DNA from: Nostoc sp. CHAB 5844
GTDB taxonomy: Bacteria; Cyanobacteriota; Cyanobacteriia; Cyanobacteriales; Nostocaceae
Reading direction: 5' to 3'
Length of the DNA stretch: 64,000 nucleotides
Assembly: GCF_020829595.1 (NCBI RefSeq)
Contig: NZ_JAIVFW010000001.1
Span: 124,001 to 188,000 of the forward strand
Part shown: one piece after another, positions 9,820 through 19,907 of the stretch
Position numbering within the stretch: the stretch's first letter is position 1
How the letters are laid out: every line of letters starts with the position of its first letter
Notes under the pieces: model-generated
Told to the model about the DNA's origin: nothing
The model's input: the letters and a program-made list of their open reading frames with translations, nothing else
The model's database searches: none
Translations under genes and position numbers: made by a program

Positions 9820-10998
9820 TCAAATTTTTAACAGGCTATTATTAGTAGCTAGCTCATAAATTGCCATCATCCGGTAATAGTTCTGTTGTGCTGTGTACTT
9901 AGATTCAAATTCAGCCCTAGCTTCTTGGCGCATTTGAGCTAGTAATCCTTGATTAGCAATAGCCCACTGTACTTTAGTTGCTAAATCCTCTGGATTTCCA
10001 GGTGAGAAAAGCAAACCAGTACGACCTGAGTCTACCAATTCTGCGATCGCTCCAATATTAGCAGCAATCACAGGTGTACCTTTAGCAAAAGCCTCAACAG
10101 CTACTCGACCAAAAGTTTCATACCACTTGGAAGGGAAGACTAAAAACATTGCTTCTCCCATCAATTTATGTACTTCAGACATTGGTCTACGTCCGAGCCA
10201 TTCCACTTTGGGTAATTTTTTGACTGATTCCACTACTTCATCTGCTAGAGGCCCATCCCCAATAATTTTTAAAGGAACTTTCCCTTCCAAATAGTTCCAA
10301 GCAGCAAGTAAAGTATCCAATCCTTTTTCCACAGATAGTCTACCTACAAACAAAGCATAGCCACCAGAACCATTTCCTACACCAGGGTCGGGGTGTACAA
10401 AGTTGGGCTTGACTATAATCTTTTCTGCGGGGAAACCTCCAGCAATAAACTTCTGCCGTGCAAACTCAGTTAAAGAAATATAAACATCTACCACTTCCAT
10501 CCAAGTACGCATAGCTCGATGAGCTGTTAACATAGTTGCTACAGCGATCGTTGCTGGACGGTTTTCTCGATAGCAACCATGCAAAACTCCAGGATAAGGT
10601 ACAAACTTCCCCATACAATCTTCACAGACTAAGCCATCCCGGAAGAATAAGCCATTGGGACACAACAAGCGATAATTACGCAGAGTTTGGACGACAGGTA
10701 CTCCTTCTGACTTAGCCGCATAGTGAACTGAGGGAGAAATTAATGGGAAAAAATTCTGAATATGGACAATGTCACAGTTTGACTGCTGAAGTTTTTGTTT
10801 GACTATGTTGTAAGACTCTTTAGACCAGATAGATCTCAATGCCATCGGTACAGCGCCAATAGAGGCTACTCGGTCATTATGTTCTTGATAAACATCAACT
10901 TCATGACCCATTTCTCGTAACAGTTTTTCTTCTGCTTCACGAGATTCATCCTCGCCGCCACGAATTTGATAGTTGTTATGTATACTTAGAATACGCAT
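9820..10998 (-). CDS. GT4-family glycosyltransferase (pair A, copy 2)
   Basis: A 392-residue GT-B enzyme beginning MRILSIHNNYQIRGGEDES. It is the paralogue of 5659-6834, sharing GGEDE/GGEDQ, the FRDGLVCEDCMG segment and IIVKPNFV. The donor site is ETFGRVAVE (E-x7-E intact). It lies 55 bp downstream of its partner at 11053 and is probably co-transcribed with it. Its codon use is less AT-rich than that of the first copy, which suggests the two copies are old or were acquired separately. Confidence 0.87.
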   Translation of the reverse strand: MRILSIHNNYQIRGGEDESREAEEKLLREMGHEVDVYQEHNDRVASIGAVPMALRSIWSKESYNIVKQKLQQSNCDIVHIQNFFPLISPSVHYAAKSEGVPVVQTLRNYRLLCPNGLFFRDGLVCEDCMGKFVPYPGVLHGCYRENRPATIAVATMLTAHRAMRTWMEVVDVYISLTEFARQKFIAGGFPAEKIIVKPNFVHPDPGVGNGSGGYALFVGRLSVEKGLDTLLAAWNYLEGKVPLKIIGDGPLADEVVESVKKLPKVEWLGRRPMSEVHKLMGEAMFLVFPSKWYETFGRVAVEAFAKGTPVIAANIGAIAELVDSGRTGLLFSPGNPEDLATKVQWAIANQGLLAQMRQEARAEFESKYTAQQNYYRMMAIYELATNNSLLKI

Positions 10999-11052
10999 TT
11001 AAAAACTTTCTGTTGGAATAAATGAGTAATTTAATAACCTGAGTTTAGCGTT

Positions 11053-12318
11053 TTAGGTCTGAATTACACTTGGTGATTCTAAAGACTGCTGACTAGCAAG
11101 AATATCTTCATATAGTTTAACTAAAGACTTTGCTTTAACTTCCCAGTCATATAACTCACTCACACGCTTTTGCCCTGCTTGTCCCATTTTTATTCTTAGT
11201 TCTGGATCTTGAGCTAAACAAACTATTGCCTTTGCTATGCCTTGTACTGCATCTTCAGGGCTATTACTAGAAATTTTAAAACCTGTTTCTTCCGTGATTT
11301 GAAAAGCTGGGCCTCCTAAATTCAAACAAATTACTGGTCTACCGGCTGCCATTGCTTCTATACAAACTGTAGGTGAAAAATCATGTAGGCTAGGGTGAAT
11401 TAAAGCACAAGACTCTCCCAATACACTTAATGCCTCTTCACGAGGCAGATTCCCTAAAAATTTTACTTGTTTAGAAATTCCTAGTTCTTTAGCTAGAGCT
11501 TCTAATCTTTTACGTTCTGATCCTTCGCCAATGATCCAATATTCACCTTGTTCTAAATTAGCTGCTGCAAAAGCACGAAGACCAAGATGAAATCCTTTCC
11601 AATGCAGTAAACGTCCCATACTGATAAATCTTATAGGAGCTTGGTAGTGTGAAACAGCGTATTTCTCAAATTGAGCAATATCTTGCTTATTGACACCTGT
11701 TTGTCCCAAGATTCTTTCAATACGTTTTGCACCCAAAGCACTTACACAGTCAGACGTTTCTGATGTACAGACTATAGCTACAGCACTTTTTTTGGCAGTA
11801 ATTTTCACAAAAGGGTCACGTTCACCTATCCAACGGCTCCAGTCCCGCAAACTTTCGTAAACCTTACCACGCCAATGAAAATCACGCCAAAAATTCTTTG
11901 GCGCTGCTTCACCACCTCCCAATGGCCCCCAAACAAAAGGTATTGGCAATAATGATAAAAAGCTAGGATAACAGTATCTACCGTAGGTGACATGATGTAC
12001 TAAGTCAAAGCCAATTTCCTGATGCAGTTTCCTGGCTCGGAAATATGCACCAATTTGCCAAAAATAGTAGTGAAAATATAGTGCTGTTTGTCCCCTGTTC
12101 CACCATCTAGCCCAAGATGGCAAATCATGATACACAAACTTCAGTCCAGAAACTTGCATTCTGGATAGTTCAGCTTCAATACTCTGTTGATTGTCCTGAC
12201 GTGTAATTATCCATACTTCTTGACCTATTTGAGCTAATTCTTGAACCATATTCCAGCCAACTCCAGGTTCAGAACCCATGTTTGGTCTACAGGCGTAGGC
12301 AGAAACTAAAATTTTCAT
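11053..12318 (-). CDS. GT4-family glycosyltransferase (pair B, copy 2)
   Basis: A 421-residue GT-B enzyme starting at MKILVSAYACRPNMGSEPG; another ATG lies 9 bases upstream. It is the paralogue of 6984-8225, sharing SEPGVGWN, VHHVTYG, IPFVWGPLGGGE and LLHWKGFHLGL. Like that paralogue it has Asp at the first position of the E-x7-E motif (DFSPTVCIE), so the change seems to be a subfamily trait and not decay. Donor sugar and acceptor are unknown. Confidence 0.87.
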   Translation of the reverse strand: MKILVSAYACRPNMGSEPGVGWNMVQELAQIGQEVWIITRQDNQQSIEAELSRMQVSGLKFVYHDLPSWARWWNRGQTALYFHYYFWQIGAYFRARKLHQEIGFDLVHHVTYGRYCYPSFLSLLPIPFVWGPLGGGEAAPKNFWRDFHWRGKVYESLRDWSRWIGERDPFVKITAKKSAVAIVCTSETSDCVSALGAKRIERILGQTGVNKQDIAQFEKYAVSHYQAPIRFISMGRLLHWKGFHLGLRAFAAANLEQGEYWIIGEGSERKRLEALAKELGISKQVKFLGNLPREEALSVLGESCALIHPSLHDFSPTVCIEAMAAGRPVICLNLGGPAFQITEETGFKISSNSPEDAVQGIAKAIVCLAQDPELRIKMGQAGQKRVSELYDWEVKAKSLVKLYEDILASQQSLESPSVIQT

Positions 12319-12360
12319 ATTTTTCATTTACTAAAATATAATAAAATTTTATGGGATGTA

Positions 12361-12555
12361 TCACATTAATAACTTTCGTAGTTTATTTTTCAGTAACTGT
12401 ATAAGCTTTTGTTTTTTATTTAATTGATAAAATTCTCTAATTGAATAGTCAATTTCTATTTGATTTTCTTTGAAAAGCTCAACTACAGCAACCTCTAACC
12501 ATTTACCCTGTACAATCCCAGTTGGATAATAGGTCAATTGTGGAGTGTTTGCCAT
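12361..12555 (-). CDS. Small hypothetical protein in the polysaccharide cluster
   Basis: A 64-codon frame (MANTPQLTYYPTG...) lying in line with the flanking glycosyltransferase genes. I do not recognise it. The C-terminus is a lysine-rich amphipathic helix (LLKNKLRKLLM), a common way for glycosyltransferases or acyltransferases to end, so this could be a short leftover of a larger gene. It has no signal peptide or membrane segment. It may or may not be translated. Confidence 0.4.
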   Translation of the reverse strand: MANTPQLTYYPTGIVQGKWLEVAVVELFKENQIEIDYSIREFYQLNKKQKLIQLLKNKLRKLLM

Positions 12556-12601
12556 AGCTTAAAAACAGCTTATTTACTAAATAAATCTTATATTATAAGG
12601 G

Positions 12602-13741
12602 TTAAACTTGACGATTTATAACTGCTTGATATATGTTTTCTAAAATTTGTGTTTGTCTTTGGAGATTAAAAAGATTATTAACTCGTTTTTGACCGTTATG
12701 ACTAAAGTTTTGCCAAAGAACATGATCATTGAATAGCTGCAAAATGTAATCAGCAAGGCTTTGAGTATCGCGTTCAGCAGCTAGAAAGCCAGTCTCTTTA
12801 TGCGCTACTGCTTCGGGAATTCCACCACTGGCAAAACTAACTACTGGTAAACCCATGGCTTGAGCTTCGGCAAAAACTATTCCAAAACTTTCGCTATCAC
12901 CAGATGCTGCTTTAATACTAGGAACACAAAATATCTTCGCTACCTGCATCCAATGTTTAACAGCTTCTGGCGGTTGAACTCCCAAAAAACGATAGTTTTT
13001 TAGTGATGACTTAGCTAAATTTTCTAAATCAGCCCGGAGTGGCCCATCACCAATAATGACTAAAGCTAACTCAGGTTTTGTTGCTTGTACTCTTTCCATA
13101 GCTTTTATGAGGTACTCACAGCCTTTTTTTTCAACTAAACGACCAACAAACAGTACAATCGGCTCACGCTTCACTATCGGTTCAGGTTTAAAAATTTCTG
13201 TGTCAACTCCGATGTAATGGACTAATATTTTTTCTGAAGGAAAACCTTGATTAACAAGCTCTGATTTCAAAAACTCGGATACAGCAATAAACAAGTGGGT
13301 TTTTTGTTTGAGTGCTTCTCGGCGCTCGATATAAACTTTGGTACTAATAGATCCACGCAGAGCATACTCGTCTTTCATGGTAGCGTCAAGTCCATGAAAG
13401 GTAACAATCATAGGCAAATTTAAAGACTGCGCCAATGGTAGAGCTAAAGCTCCACAAACTCCGAAATGAGCATGAAGTAGAACAGGATTAAGTTGCTTAA
13501 CTTGCTGATATAGCTTTGGTGAAAAACCATATAACTTGAAGATAACTTCTTGTACAGAGCCAACTAAATTACCTTTATTAATAACTAGACTACGCTCTGA
13601 TGGTAGAGTTAAACCTTTAACCAACCGTGCACCTACATAGTGTGGAGTGAAATTACACAAACTTTCTCCTTGAGAACGTATAAAAGTTTCTGATTTAGGT
13701 AGTAAACGACCAGTAAATATGATAATGTTGGGATTAAACAT
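12602..13741 (-). CDS. GT4-family glycosyltransferase
   Basis: A 379-residue GT-B enzyme. The N-terminal half shows GRLLPKSETFIRSQ and HAHFGVCGALALPLAQ, as in family 4 enzymes of exopolysaccharide and colanic-acid type clusters. The C-terminal half has LFVGRLVEKKGCEYLIKA and the donor motif ESFGIVFAE. It lies 12 bp downstream of the GT2 gene at 13754, so it is surely in the same transcript. Sugar specificity is unknown. Confidence 0.88.
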   Translation of the reverse strand: MFNPNIIIFTGRLLPKSETFIRSQGESLCNFTPHYVGARLVKGLTLPSERSLVINKGNLVGSVQEVIFKLYGFSPKLYQQVKQLNPVLLHAHFGVCGALALPLAQSLNLPMIVTFHGLDATMKDEYALRGSISTKVYIERREALKQKTHLFIAVSEFLKSELVNQGFPSEKILVHYIGVDTEIFKPEPIVKREPIVLFVGRLVEKKGCEYLIKAMERVQATKPELALVIIGDGPLRADLENLAKSSLKNYRFLGVQPPEAVKHWMQVAKIFCVPSIKAASGDSESFGIVFAEAQAMGLPVVSFASGGIPEAVAHKETGFLAAERDTQSLADYILQLFNDHVLWQNFSHNGQKRVNNLFNLQRQTQILENIYQAVINRQV

Positions 13742-13753
13742 AATTATAAAATG

Positions 13754-14692
13754 TTAGTTAGGTTGTCTCAAATAGTTTAAATAATAATATATTGCGTGCA
13801 AGTAAATGTAGATTTTTTCTATTGTGGAAGTAGAAGATAAATAATTTCTGATAACCTGAATATTTTCACTATCATTATTTCCAGTACTCCAGCCCAGCCA
13901 AGTAGCTACAGAAAGTAATTTGTTAGCAAATTTTCTAAAAAATGGAAACTGTTGCTTTACCCATACGCTTGTATAGGTATACTCTCTGGCTCTCACTTTT
14001 TTTGCATCACTTCTTAAAGTTCCCATATTACTGCCATGTATTCTTTGTAAAGTTAGATCATCACCAAGAATAAAACCTTCACTAAGACCCACTGCCATAA
14101 ATTTGACGTAGTGATCGCTACCCGGCATTGCTTTAGTAGTTGGCATGGGAAGAATTTGTTCTAGCAGCGTTCTTCTGAAACATAGTCCAGATGACGGAGG
14201 AAGGTGCGGTGGAATTCGACCTGTTTTAATTAGTTCTCGAAAATCACATTGACGAGATGTGTAATTTTTTGTGGTGACTATATCTAAATAATTTAATTTT
14301 TCGTCCGTTAATTGTAGACTATGAAAGCACCAAGCAATTTGTTCAGAAAATTCAAATATTTTGACAATCTTTGCTACCTTGTTGGCTTGAAATATATCAT
14401 CTGAATCCAAAAAACAAATAATTTGACCTTTACTAGCAGCAAAGCCAGCATTATAATTTGAAGGCTGCCCACCATTTTCTTTCAAAATAGGAGTAATTTT
14501 GTTACCATAACTAGCAATAATTTCTCTAGAATTGTCTTTTGAGCCATCATCTACAACTATAACTTCAACGTTTCTGTATGTTTGATTAAGAGCGCTATCT
14601 ATTGCCTGACTGAGAAAGCGATCATAGTTATAGTTTCCTATAATAATACTGACTAAAGGTTGGCTTTCAGCTTTGTGTAGTTTTTCTTTCAT
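13754..14692 (-). CDS. GT2-family glycosyltransferase
   Basis: A 312-residue inverting GT-A enzyme. The N-terminal VSIIIGNYNYDRFLSQAI, VEVIVVDDGSKDNS and the metal-binding DxD in CFLDSDD (near residue 97) define GT2. No membrane segments are obvious, so it would be cytoplasmic or peripheral and add a sugar to the lipid-linked repeat unit. It shares its direction and close spacing with the neighbouring GT genes. Confidence 0.88.
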   Translation of the reverse strand: MKEKLHKAESQPLVSIIIGNYNYDRFLSQAIDSALNQTYRNVEVIVVDDGSKDNSREIIASYGNKITPILKENGGQPSNYNAGFAASKGQIICFLDSDDIFQANKVAKIVKIFEFSEQIAWCFHSLQLTDEKLNYLDIVTTKNYTSRQCDFRELIKTGRIPPHLPPSSGLCFRRTLLEQILPMPTTKAMPGSDHYVKFMAVGLSEGFILGDDLTLQRIHGSNMGTLRSDAKKVRAREYTYTSVWVKQQFPFFRKFANKLLSVATWLGWSTGNNDSENIQVIRNYLSSTSTIEKIYIYLHAIYYYLNYLRQPN

Positions 14693-14772
14693 ACTCCCTA
14701 TTTTGTTATTATATTGTAAGTATTATTTTTTATAATGTAAATTACAATAAATATTTCAATTTTAAATTGAAA

Positions 14773-15687
14773 TTAATCTCTTCTTGAAGTTCCCCCAAAA
14801 TAAAGGCGTATTTTTTCGACAATAACTGCATATCTGATAAAGAATATTACAATAGTAAACTGCTTTTTTTTCTGAAAACTATCTAGTTTTTCATTTTTCC
14901 ATACTCTATAAAAAATTCTTAAAGGTGGTATGAAAACTTCTAATAAATCTTTCGTCATTGCAAACTTTGAAGGATTCTTTTTCATCATTAAATCATGCTT
15001 GCCGCCAACAAAACGAGCCATTCGTTTGTAAAGTTGAGGATAGGAGTGTCTCGCAGGATGTTTTATCCGAACATCATCTGCATAAATTTGTTGATATCCG
15101 GCTTGAAAAACTCTTTCACCCCACTGGCGATCGCCACCAGATTTTAGTTCTTCATCAAACACACCGACTTTATCGATTACATACTTGAATGTGAAAAGAT
15201 TTGCAGTTACTCCAAATTTATTTTTCTTTACATTAGTTTCTTGATCAAAAGGAAACTCAATGCTTTCATAAAGTTCTACTGGAGTTAGTCGGTCTGGATT
15301 TTTGAAAAAAAAGTCTATCCGACCAGCAACTAATCCACAATTCAGTGTACTTAATAACTTGTTTACACCTTTCTCAATCCAATCTGATGCAGGAATACAA
15401 TCTGAATCAGTAAAAGCAATAATTTTTCCTTTAGCTATTGATATTCCTTTGTTACGCGCTACATAAGAACCAGGGCGAGCTTCATAAGTAACTTGCACTT
15501 GCTCAAATTGGCATACTACATCTTTGATACTCTCTTCAGAACCATTATCAACTACTATTACTTCATATAACTCTTGAGGATAGGTTTGTTTTTCTAAAGC
15601 TTTCAAACAAATTAATAATCGCTCAGTATCATTGAAAACAGGAATTATGACCGAAACAAATTGGTCTACCTCAGATTGTGCTAACAT
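14773..15687 (-). CDS. GT2-family glycosyltransferase
   Basis: A 304-residue GT-A enzyme with SVIIPVFNDTERLLICLKAL, YEVIVVDNGSEE, ARNKGISIAKG and a DxD in FTDSDCIPASDW (near residue 94). The C-terminal part has a short hydrophobic segment (FTIVIFFIRYAVIV) that may anchor it to the membrane. It differs from the adjacent GT2 gene and is not a recent duplicate. It is part of the minus-strand polysaccharide operon. Confidence 0.87.
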   Translation of the reverse strand: MLAQSEVDQFVSVIIPVFNDTERLLICLKALEKQTYPQELYEVIVVDNGSEESIKDVVCQFEQVQVTYEARPGSYVARNKGISIAKGKIIAFTDSDCIPASDWIEKGVNKLLSTLNCGLVAGRIDFFFKNPDRLTPVELYESIEFPFDQETNVKKNKFGVTANLFTFKYVIDKVGVFDEELKSGGDRQWGERVFQAGYQQIYADDVRIKHPARHSYPQLYKRMARFVGGKHDLMMKKNPSKFAMTKDLLEVFIPPLRIFYRVWKNEKLDSFQKKKQFTIVIFFIRYAVIVEKIRLYFGGTSRRD

Positions 15688-15767
15688 TTTGATTTGTTTT
15701 ATTACATTTATGTCATTATGAGAAATTGTCAGTTAAATAAAATGTAACGAAGCTAGTTGAAACACAA

Positions 15768-17015
15768 TTATTCAATATTATTTGAACATAATAAGTTTTG
15801 GCAAATATTAACTAACTGTTTATTGAGTTTATTTATATTATAATAATTTTCTATATACCTACGACCTGCTTGCCCCATTTCTAACCAAAGTTCTGGATGC
15901 TCAATCAAATAGCTTAATCTAGCTGCTAAAGTATCAACGTCTCTTTCTGGAACTAAGAAACCAGTAACTGTATCTTGCACAAGTTCTGGTATTCCACTAT
16001 GTCGAGTACTTACTACAGGAATTCCCATGGCCATTGCTTCCATCAACACAACAGGAATACCTTCTTGATCTCCGTCCTTACTAGTCACACTTGGAGCCAA
16101 TAATATATGGCTTTTATTGAGTATTTCTACAACTTCATTCTGCTCTTTCCACCCTAGTAGCTTTACTGTATTTTCAGCACCTAATTCTTGAATTATTTCT
16201 TGTAGATGACTACTTAAAGGTCCGTCACCGATGACATTATACTCTATTGTTTGATTAGCTTTTGTTAACTTAGCAATAGCACGGATACCATATTCTACAC
16301 CTTTCTTTTCAACTAACCTAGCAATTGTAACTATTCGGATTTGTCCATCATTACTTGGGTAGCGGGGAGTGAAGGAAAATTTGTGACAATCAACTCCCAT
16401 ACGGTGGACAATTATTTTCTTTTCATCACAGCCTAAATCGATAAGTTTATTTTTCCAATGTTCACTAATTGGGAGAAATAAATCTCCTACCTCAAATAAG
16501 TTTTTGTAGGGGTTGCCAGCAGATTTTTGAATATATTTCGTAATATCATAACCATGAAAAGATGTAACTATCTTACCTTGAGTTAAGCCTAGCTTTTTTA
16601 GTAAAGCTCCTCTTAATCCATTTGGTCCAAAATGGCAATAAATAATTTCATATGGCTTTTTATCTAAAAACGGTGTGACTATATAAGGTATAAGCCATGT
16701 ACGTAATGAAAGTTCTTTAGTATAGTTAATTCCATTGAGTAGCCAGTTAAGCAGTATTGGATATTTCCATGAATTCACCAAAGTTAGTCTCAGACTTCTG
16801 AGCAGTGTAATCACATGATTTTTACTTGGCGTTGTGAAATAATAAGTATACTGCATTAGATTAAATTTTTTGATATCTGAATGCATTTTTAATTCAAGAG
16901 ATGGAGTAGCATAAATATCAACTTCGTATCCATTTTCTATTAATCCCGTAATTTGGTTTAAAATAAAAGTCTGAGACAAAACAGGAAATTTATCGACAAC
17001 AAAAGCTATTTTCAT
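15768..17015 (-). CDS. GT4-family glycosyltransferase
   Basis: A 415-residue GT-B enzyme. It starts MKIAFVVDKFPVLSQTFILNQ, a start typical of colanic-acid-type (WcaL/AmsK-like) glycosyltransferases, and has HFGPNGLRGALLKKLG and SFHGYDITKY. The donor site is QEGIPVVLMEAMAMGIPVV. It resembles the gene at 12602 more than the A/B pair enzymes. Donor and acceptor are not deducible. Confidence 0.88.
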   Translation of the reverse strand: MKIAFVVDKFPVLSQTFILNQITGLIENGYEVDIYATPSLELKMHSDIKKFNLMQYTYYFTTPSKNHVITLLRSLRLTLVNSWKYPILLNWLLNGINYTKELSLRTWLIPYIVTPFLDKKPYEIIYCHFGPNGLRGALLKKLGLTQGKIVTSFHGYDITKYIQKSAGNPYKNLFEVGDLFLPISEHWKNKLIDLGCDEKKIIVHRMGVDCHKFSFTPRYPSNDGQIRIVTIARLVEKKGVEYGIRAIAKLTKANQTIEYNVIGDGPLSSHLQEIIQELGAENTVKLLGWKEQNEVVEILNKSHILLAPSVTSKDGDQEGIPVVLMEAMAMGIPVVSTRHSGIPELVQDTVTGFLVPERDVDTLAARLSYLIEHPELWLEMGQAGRRYIENYYNINKLNKQLVNICQNLLCSNNIE

Positions 17016-17306
17016 ACACTTAACCTATGCTTTATTAGCACTGATTTATATTTTCAATTACCTACACCGTGAAATTTGAAGTTTATTAGGACGTACGCGA
17101 TTGCTTTATTCTTCAGTACGATAAATATAACTATCAGATAGCACTGTCATATATACATAATCTCCTGAAATGATTTAGTTAGTGATATGTCATTTAAGGA
17201 AAGTTTGTGTGGAGTGATGATTAATAGTCCATAACCCACTAAAGACAAAACCTTAATCTCTTACCAGTATTATTTGCTCTTTTAGCAACAATGGATGTCC
17301 TTTGTG

Positions 17307-18143
17307 TTATTCTGTCCTCAAATTATAATTTGAAGCTTTCTCTTGTGATAGTAAAGCAGATAAGCGCCGCTTCCACCACCATGACCAAAGTTTTCCTAGT
17401 TTCATTTTTTTTAGAAACAATATTTTTGTCAACTCTAAAAATCCTTTTACTTGAAAGGTTTTTATTGGTAGATAGTCTGATTCCGTAAGTGTACCAATTT
17501 TGTTAGCACCACGTTCAACAATAGCGTGAATATAGTCATTAGAATTCCAGACGGAAATCATATTGAAATATGTCAAAACACCACTAACATCATTTGTTAC
17601 TTTTACTAAATCCTCAAGAGTCACAAATTCATCTATTACTTGCAAGCCCTCACCTTGTTCATAAAGAAAAGCTTGTTTACCAGGACTAGGAACAGTAAAG
17701 ATGATCTTGCCTTTATCGGTGAGTAATTCGTTTAGTTTTAAATGAAGTTTTGGGCGTGCTTCGATTGGAATGTGTTCGTAAACATCAGGAAAAATAATAA
17801 CATCCCATTTCCCTTCAATAGATTCAGTTGTTACATCAACCTTCCGGTATTCAATTCGCTTATGTGCGAATAATTTTTCCGCTAGTCTTATATTAGTTTT
17901 ACTAATGTCTATTGCTAAAATTTTTGCTTTTTTAGCAACCTTATTAGCAATGAAATGAGCGCCTTGTCCAGAACCACAACCAATAATTAATATACTGGAC
18001 GTATTTGGAGAAATCGACTTCAAAAAAAAATTAAATTGCCGTTCAATCCTATCATTACCATAAATATAATCGTTGATAAATGTTGGATAAAAGTTATTGT
18101 AAAATGACTCAACTGCGTTAGAAGTATCAACTGAATTAGACAT
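17307..18143 (-). CDS. Class I SAM-dependent methyltransferase
   Basis: A 278-residue protein starting at MSNSVDTSNA, preceded by AAGGAG at good spacing, which decides against the upstream TTG. The SAM-binding motif I is SSILIIGCGSGQGAHFIANK (around residue 55), followed by ILAIDISKTNI and the motif IV-like WDVIIFPDVYEHI. In this context it probably methylates a sugar residue of the polysaccharide, which is inference. A basic, tryptophan-rich stretch (KLWSWWWKRRLS) lies near the C-terminus and might contact membrane. Confidence 0.8.
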   Translation of the reverse strand: MSNSVDTSNAVESFYNNFYPTFINDYIYGNDRIERQFNFFLKSISPNTSSILIIGCGSGQGAHFIANKVAKKAKILAIDISKTNIRLAEKLFAHKRIEYRKVDVTTESIEGKWDVIIFPDVYEHIPIEARPKLHLKLNELLTDKGKIIFTVPSPGKQAFLYEQGEGLQVIDEFVTLEDLVKVTNDVSGVLTYFNMISVWNSNDYIHAIVERGANKIGTLTESDYLPIKTFQVKGFLELTKILFLKKMKLGKLWSWWWKRRLSALLSQEKASNYNLRTE

Positions 18144-18309
18144 AATCAATCTCCTTGATGAACTTTTTTGAAATTCTTGAAATAATGATAGATATTGCTC
18201 TTTTTTCTCAAATAAGTAAAATATGTCATTTTCTGATAAGAGCTACACCTTATAGTCAATATACAAATACTTATTTCTTGAAAAGAATATGTACGTAACT
18301 ATTATAATA

Positions 18310-19548
18310 TTATTTTTGACTGATAGTTCTTATATAGCTTCCTAGAATATCAAAGTGCTTTTGACTACATTCAATCACATTTGGTAAATGTTTTTGAATT
18401 TGCTGTTTGATCGAATCTCTTGTTTCCCAAGCTTCATTAAAAGCAGCTATCCACTTGTCGGATGAATCTAGAGTATTTACCATTGGTCCAGGATTCTCGA
18501 ACATTGATAACATTCCGTCAACTTTAAACTGATGTCGAATGCACATAAATGGACATTCTGCCTTTGCTGCAAAGATTGTAGGATGATAACGATGACTAAT
18601 TGCAAATTCAGCTTTGCTATATAAGTACATCTGAGCTTCTGAGTTATAAAAAGGGTTTAACGTTCTAATTGCAGAAGATCTATCAACAAATTTGATTAAA
18701 TTCTTAATAAGCTGTTGTTCTGTCGAATCTCCGTAGAAGTGAGGAAAAATAATTAATTGACAATTGGTTGAATCTATAACATGTCTAAGTAAAGTTCCCA
18801 TCTTTGGGATATAGGATAGAGCATCAAAATCAACAACATTACCATCAGTTCCTATGAAGGGAGTTTTATTCAAGGTGACAATTATAAAGGATTTTCTATC
18901 AAGAAGATTTAATAGTTGCTCAAATTCATCCAAATCCCCTGAAGTGAGAAAATTTTCTAAATCTCTTTTCGGGTGTGCGAAAACTAAATCAGTACCAGTA
19001 TATTTTTCTATTTTAGTTTCTAAAGCTGAGAGATACTTTAAACTTATATTCTCTCTAACAGTCCAAAATGCACCTCTATCAAAAATATTTTTGCGAATTA
19101 AGTTCCTTCTTTTTTCTAAAAAAGGACCCGCACTAGTTGCAAGAATTCCGAATGGAATACCTTTAGCTTTACAGAAGGCTAATTGCAATAAGCATTGCAA
19201 TTCTGTATTTGGATATAAGGAACCAAAATAAGGACCAGCCGGTGAACTGATAACAAAATCGTAGTTCATAATTTCTCTTGTTATTGGTCTCAGCAATTCT
19301 GTCCACTTCAAGCTCGATTTTAAGAAAAGCTTTCTGAAGTATTTTGGTATTCTCTTAAAAATGTCATTTGGCGTAATCCAAGATTTTATTTCGACGTTAT
19401 TGTGTCTATCAAGATCCAACCATTCGTGTGCATAAATTGTAGTTTTGACATCAGAGTTAAGTGAGTTTAGATAACATAGTAATGAACTAAGCATTGCTTC
19501 ATCACCACGATTTGCACCCCAAGCATTTACTACTCCAACTTTAATCAT
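18310..19548 (-). CDS. Polysaccharide pyruvyl transferase family protein
   Basis: A 412-residue protein with the family start GVVNAWGANRGDEAMLSSLL, the middle motif ISSPAGPYFGSLYP and FGILATSAGPF, and a late AISHRYHPTIFAAKAECPF. The family (PF04230) adds ketal-linked pyruvate to sugars, although many members are uncharacterised. Pyruvylation would give the exopolysaccharide negative charge. It is flanked by the methyltransferase and the flippase genes on the same strand. Confidence 0.8.
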   Translation of the reverse strand: MIKVGVVNAWGANRGDEAMLSSLLCYLNSLNSDVKTTIYAHEWLDLDRHNNVEIKSWITPNDIFKRIPKYFRKLFLKSSLKWTELLRPITREIMNYDFVISSPAGPYFGSLYPNTELQCLLQLAFCKAKGIPFGILATSAGPFLEKRRNLIRKNIFDRGAFWTVRENISLKYLSALETKIEKYTGTDLVFAHPKRDLENFLTSGDLDEFEQLLNLLDRKSFIIVTLNKTPFIGTDGNVVDFDALSYIPKMGTLLRHVIDSTNCQLIIFPHFYGDSTEQQLIKNLIKFVDRSSAIRTLNPFYNSEAQMYLYSKAEFAISHRYHPTIFAAKAECPFMCIRHQFKVDGMLSMFENPGPMVNTLDSSDKWIAAFNEAWETRDSIKQQIQKHLPNVIECSQKHFDILGSYIRTISQK

Positions 19549-19907
19549 TTAGGCTCTCCCAGACTTAGGTTGATAAAATAACACTAAAAAACTGCTAAAA
19601 CGATTGATATAACAAGGTTTGTCTAAAATAGAATCAAAGATTTAATAAAAATTTACTTTGTTCCTCTTGAATCCCTGACTATGTAAGGATTTAACCTGAT
19701 ATCAAGTATTAATTTGTTATAACTAGTCTAGGAGAGCTATCATTTATTCCTCCTAATTAGAATATTGTTTTGGGCTAAAAGTAGCTTTTCAGTAGTTTTA
19801 ACTGCAAAGTTTTCCAACAGATAAATATTTTTCGTTTAGATGGAAATCGCTCCATTTTTGTGATTAAAATGATTTAAACTTCATAAATAAAATGGAACTA
19901 ATAAAAT
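19549..19907. other. Intergenic region inside the polysaccharide cluster
   Basis: About 360 bp of AT-rich sequence between the flippase and pyruvyl-transferase genes. I see no convincing gene, repeat or terminator. It is long enough to hold an internal promoter. Confidence 0.4.
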
